5,799 nucleotides of DNA from Clostridiales bacterium (GTDB taxonomy: Bacteria; Bacillota; Clostridia; Oscillospirales; QAMX01), in assembly GCA_012841675.1 (NCBI GenBank), contig DUUG01000066.1, positions 1-5,799 on the forward strand, given 5' to 3'. The translations under genes and the position numbers were made by a program. The notes beneath the pieces are model-generated. The model worked only from the letters and a program-made list of their open reading frames with translations, made no database searches and was not told where the DNA came from. Below are positions 5,584 to 5,799 of the stretch, in pieces. Numbering within the stretch: position 1 is the first letter of the stretch; every line of letters begins with the position of its first letter.

Positions 5584-5799
5584 GGGAGAAGCGGTCGGAC
5601 AGGGATTCAGCCAGATGGTCTAACGCCCGGAAATTTGTGGCAGGGGAGTAGAGCGCTTCCAGCTTGTCGTGCTCCTTAAGGGCTTCGGCCAAGCATTCAA
5701 CAGCTTCTTCTATAAGTGCTTGCCGCGCTTTGAACAGGGCTTTCAAGCAGTTGCGGTGCCGCTTCAGCAACTCCGGATCCACAGCGGCATCCAAACGCA
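5576..5799 (-). CDS. C-terminal fragment of an unidentified protein, possibly PRK06851-like ATPase (5' partial)
   Basis: The frame is open from the right window edge to TAG at 5578-5576, leaving about 74 codons of a larger gene. The TTG at 5794 has no visible ribosome binding site and is probably an internal Leu. The visible tail is rich in Ala, Leu, Glu and Lys and should be almost all alpha-helical. It shows the stretch EALKEHDKLEALYSPATNF followed by RALDHLAESLSDRF. From memory, the HD.LE..Y.P..(D/N)F pattern near the end resembles the C terminus of PRK06851-type predicted P-loop ATPases of spore-forming Firmicutes. No nucleotide-binding motif is in view to confirm this. It ends 84 bases before the HAD start at 5491 with no terminator between, so some transcript may run on into the HAD gene. 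A real coding end is likely; the identity is a guess. Confidence 0.7.
   Translation of the reverse strand, partial: RLDAAVDPELLKRHRNCLKALFKARQALIEEAVECLAEALKEHDKLEALYSPATNFRALDHLAESLSDRFSLA

Overview
The window looks like chromosomal DNA from a Gram-positive Clostridia-type bacterium, possibly a gut Oscillospiraceae or Ruminococcaceae relative. This is inferred from strong AAAGGAG-type ribosome binding sites, base composition near half G+C by eye, GTG and ATG starts, strong hairpin terminators, and the protein types present. No mobile element, CRISPR array, tRNA or rRNA was seen.

Left half, plus strand. The window opens inside the last part of a sensor histidine kinase (1-257), whose stop codon is built into the stem of a hairpin terminator. 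A 125-base gap (258-382) follows. It carries three 7-base direct repeats at an exact 11-base period, ending 10 bases upstream of a consensus TATAAT. This is the layout of promoters activated by PhoB/OmpR-family response regulators. That promoter drives a two-gene operon: an ABC transporter ATPase of the LolD/MacB type (383-1066) and, overlapping it by 4 bases, an 891-residue permease with two FtsX-type halves and two large extracellular domains (1063-3738). The likely scheme is that the kinase and an off-window partner regulator sense an envelope or drug stress and switch on the transporter. The substrate cannot be read from the sequence. A long perfect hairpin (3740-3773) ends the operon.

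Right half, minus strand. Two tandem, clearly paralogous HAD phosphatases of the Cof/IIB type (3788-4564 and 4682-5491) converge on the transporter operon. They align almost end to end, differing mainly in the cap, including about 10 extra residues in the upstream copy. The downstream copy has Arg instead of Gly in catalytic motif I. The upstream copy has its own promoter, whose -35 region sits in the end of a further minus-strand gene (5576-5799). That gene is cut by the window edge; it ends in a charged helical segment and is tentatively the tail of a PRK06851-type ATPase.

The best candidates for new biology are the PhoB-box-like triple repeat controlling the transporter, the kinase stop codon embedded in a terminator stem, and the motif I change in one of the two HAD paralogues.
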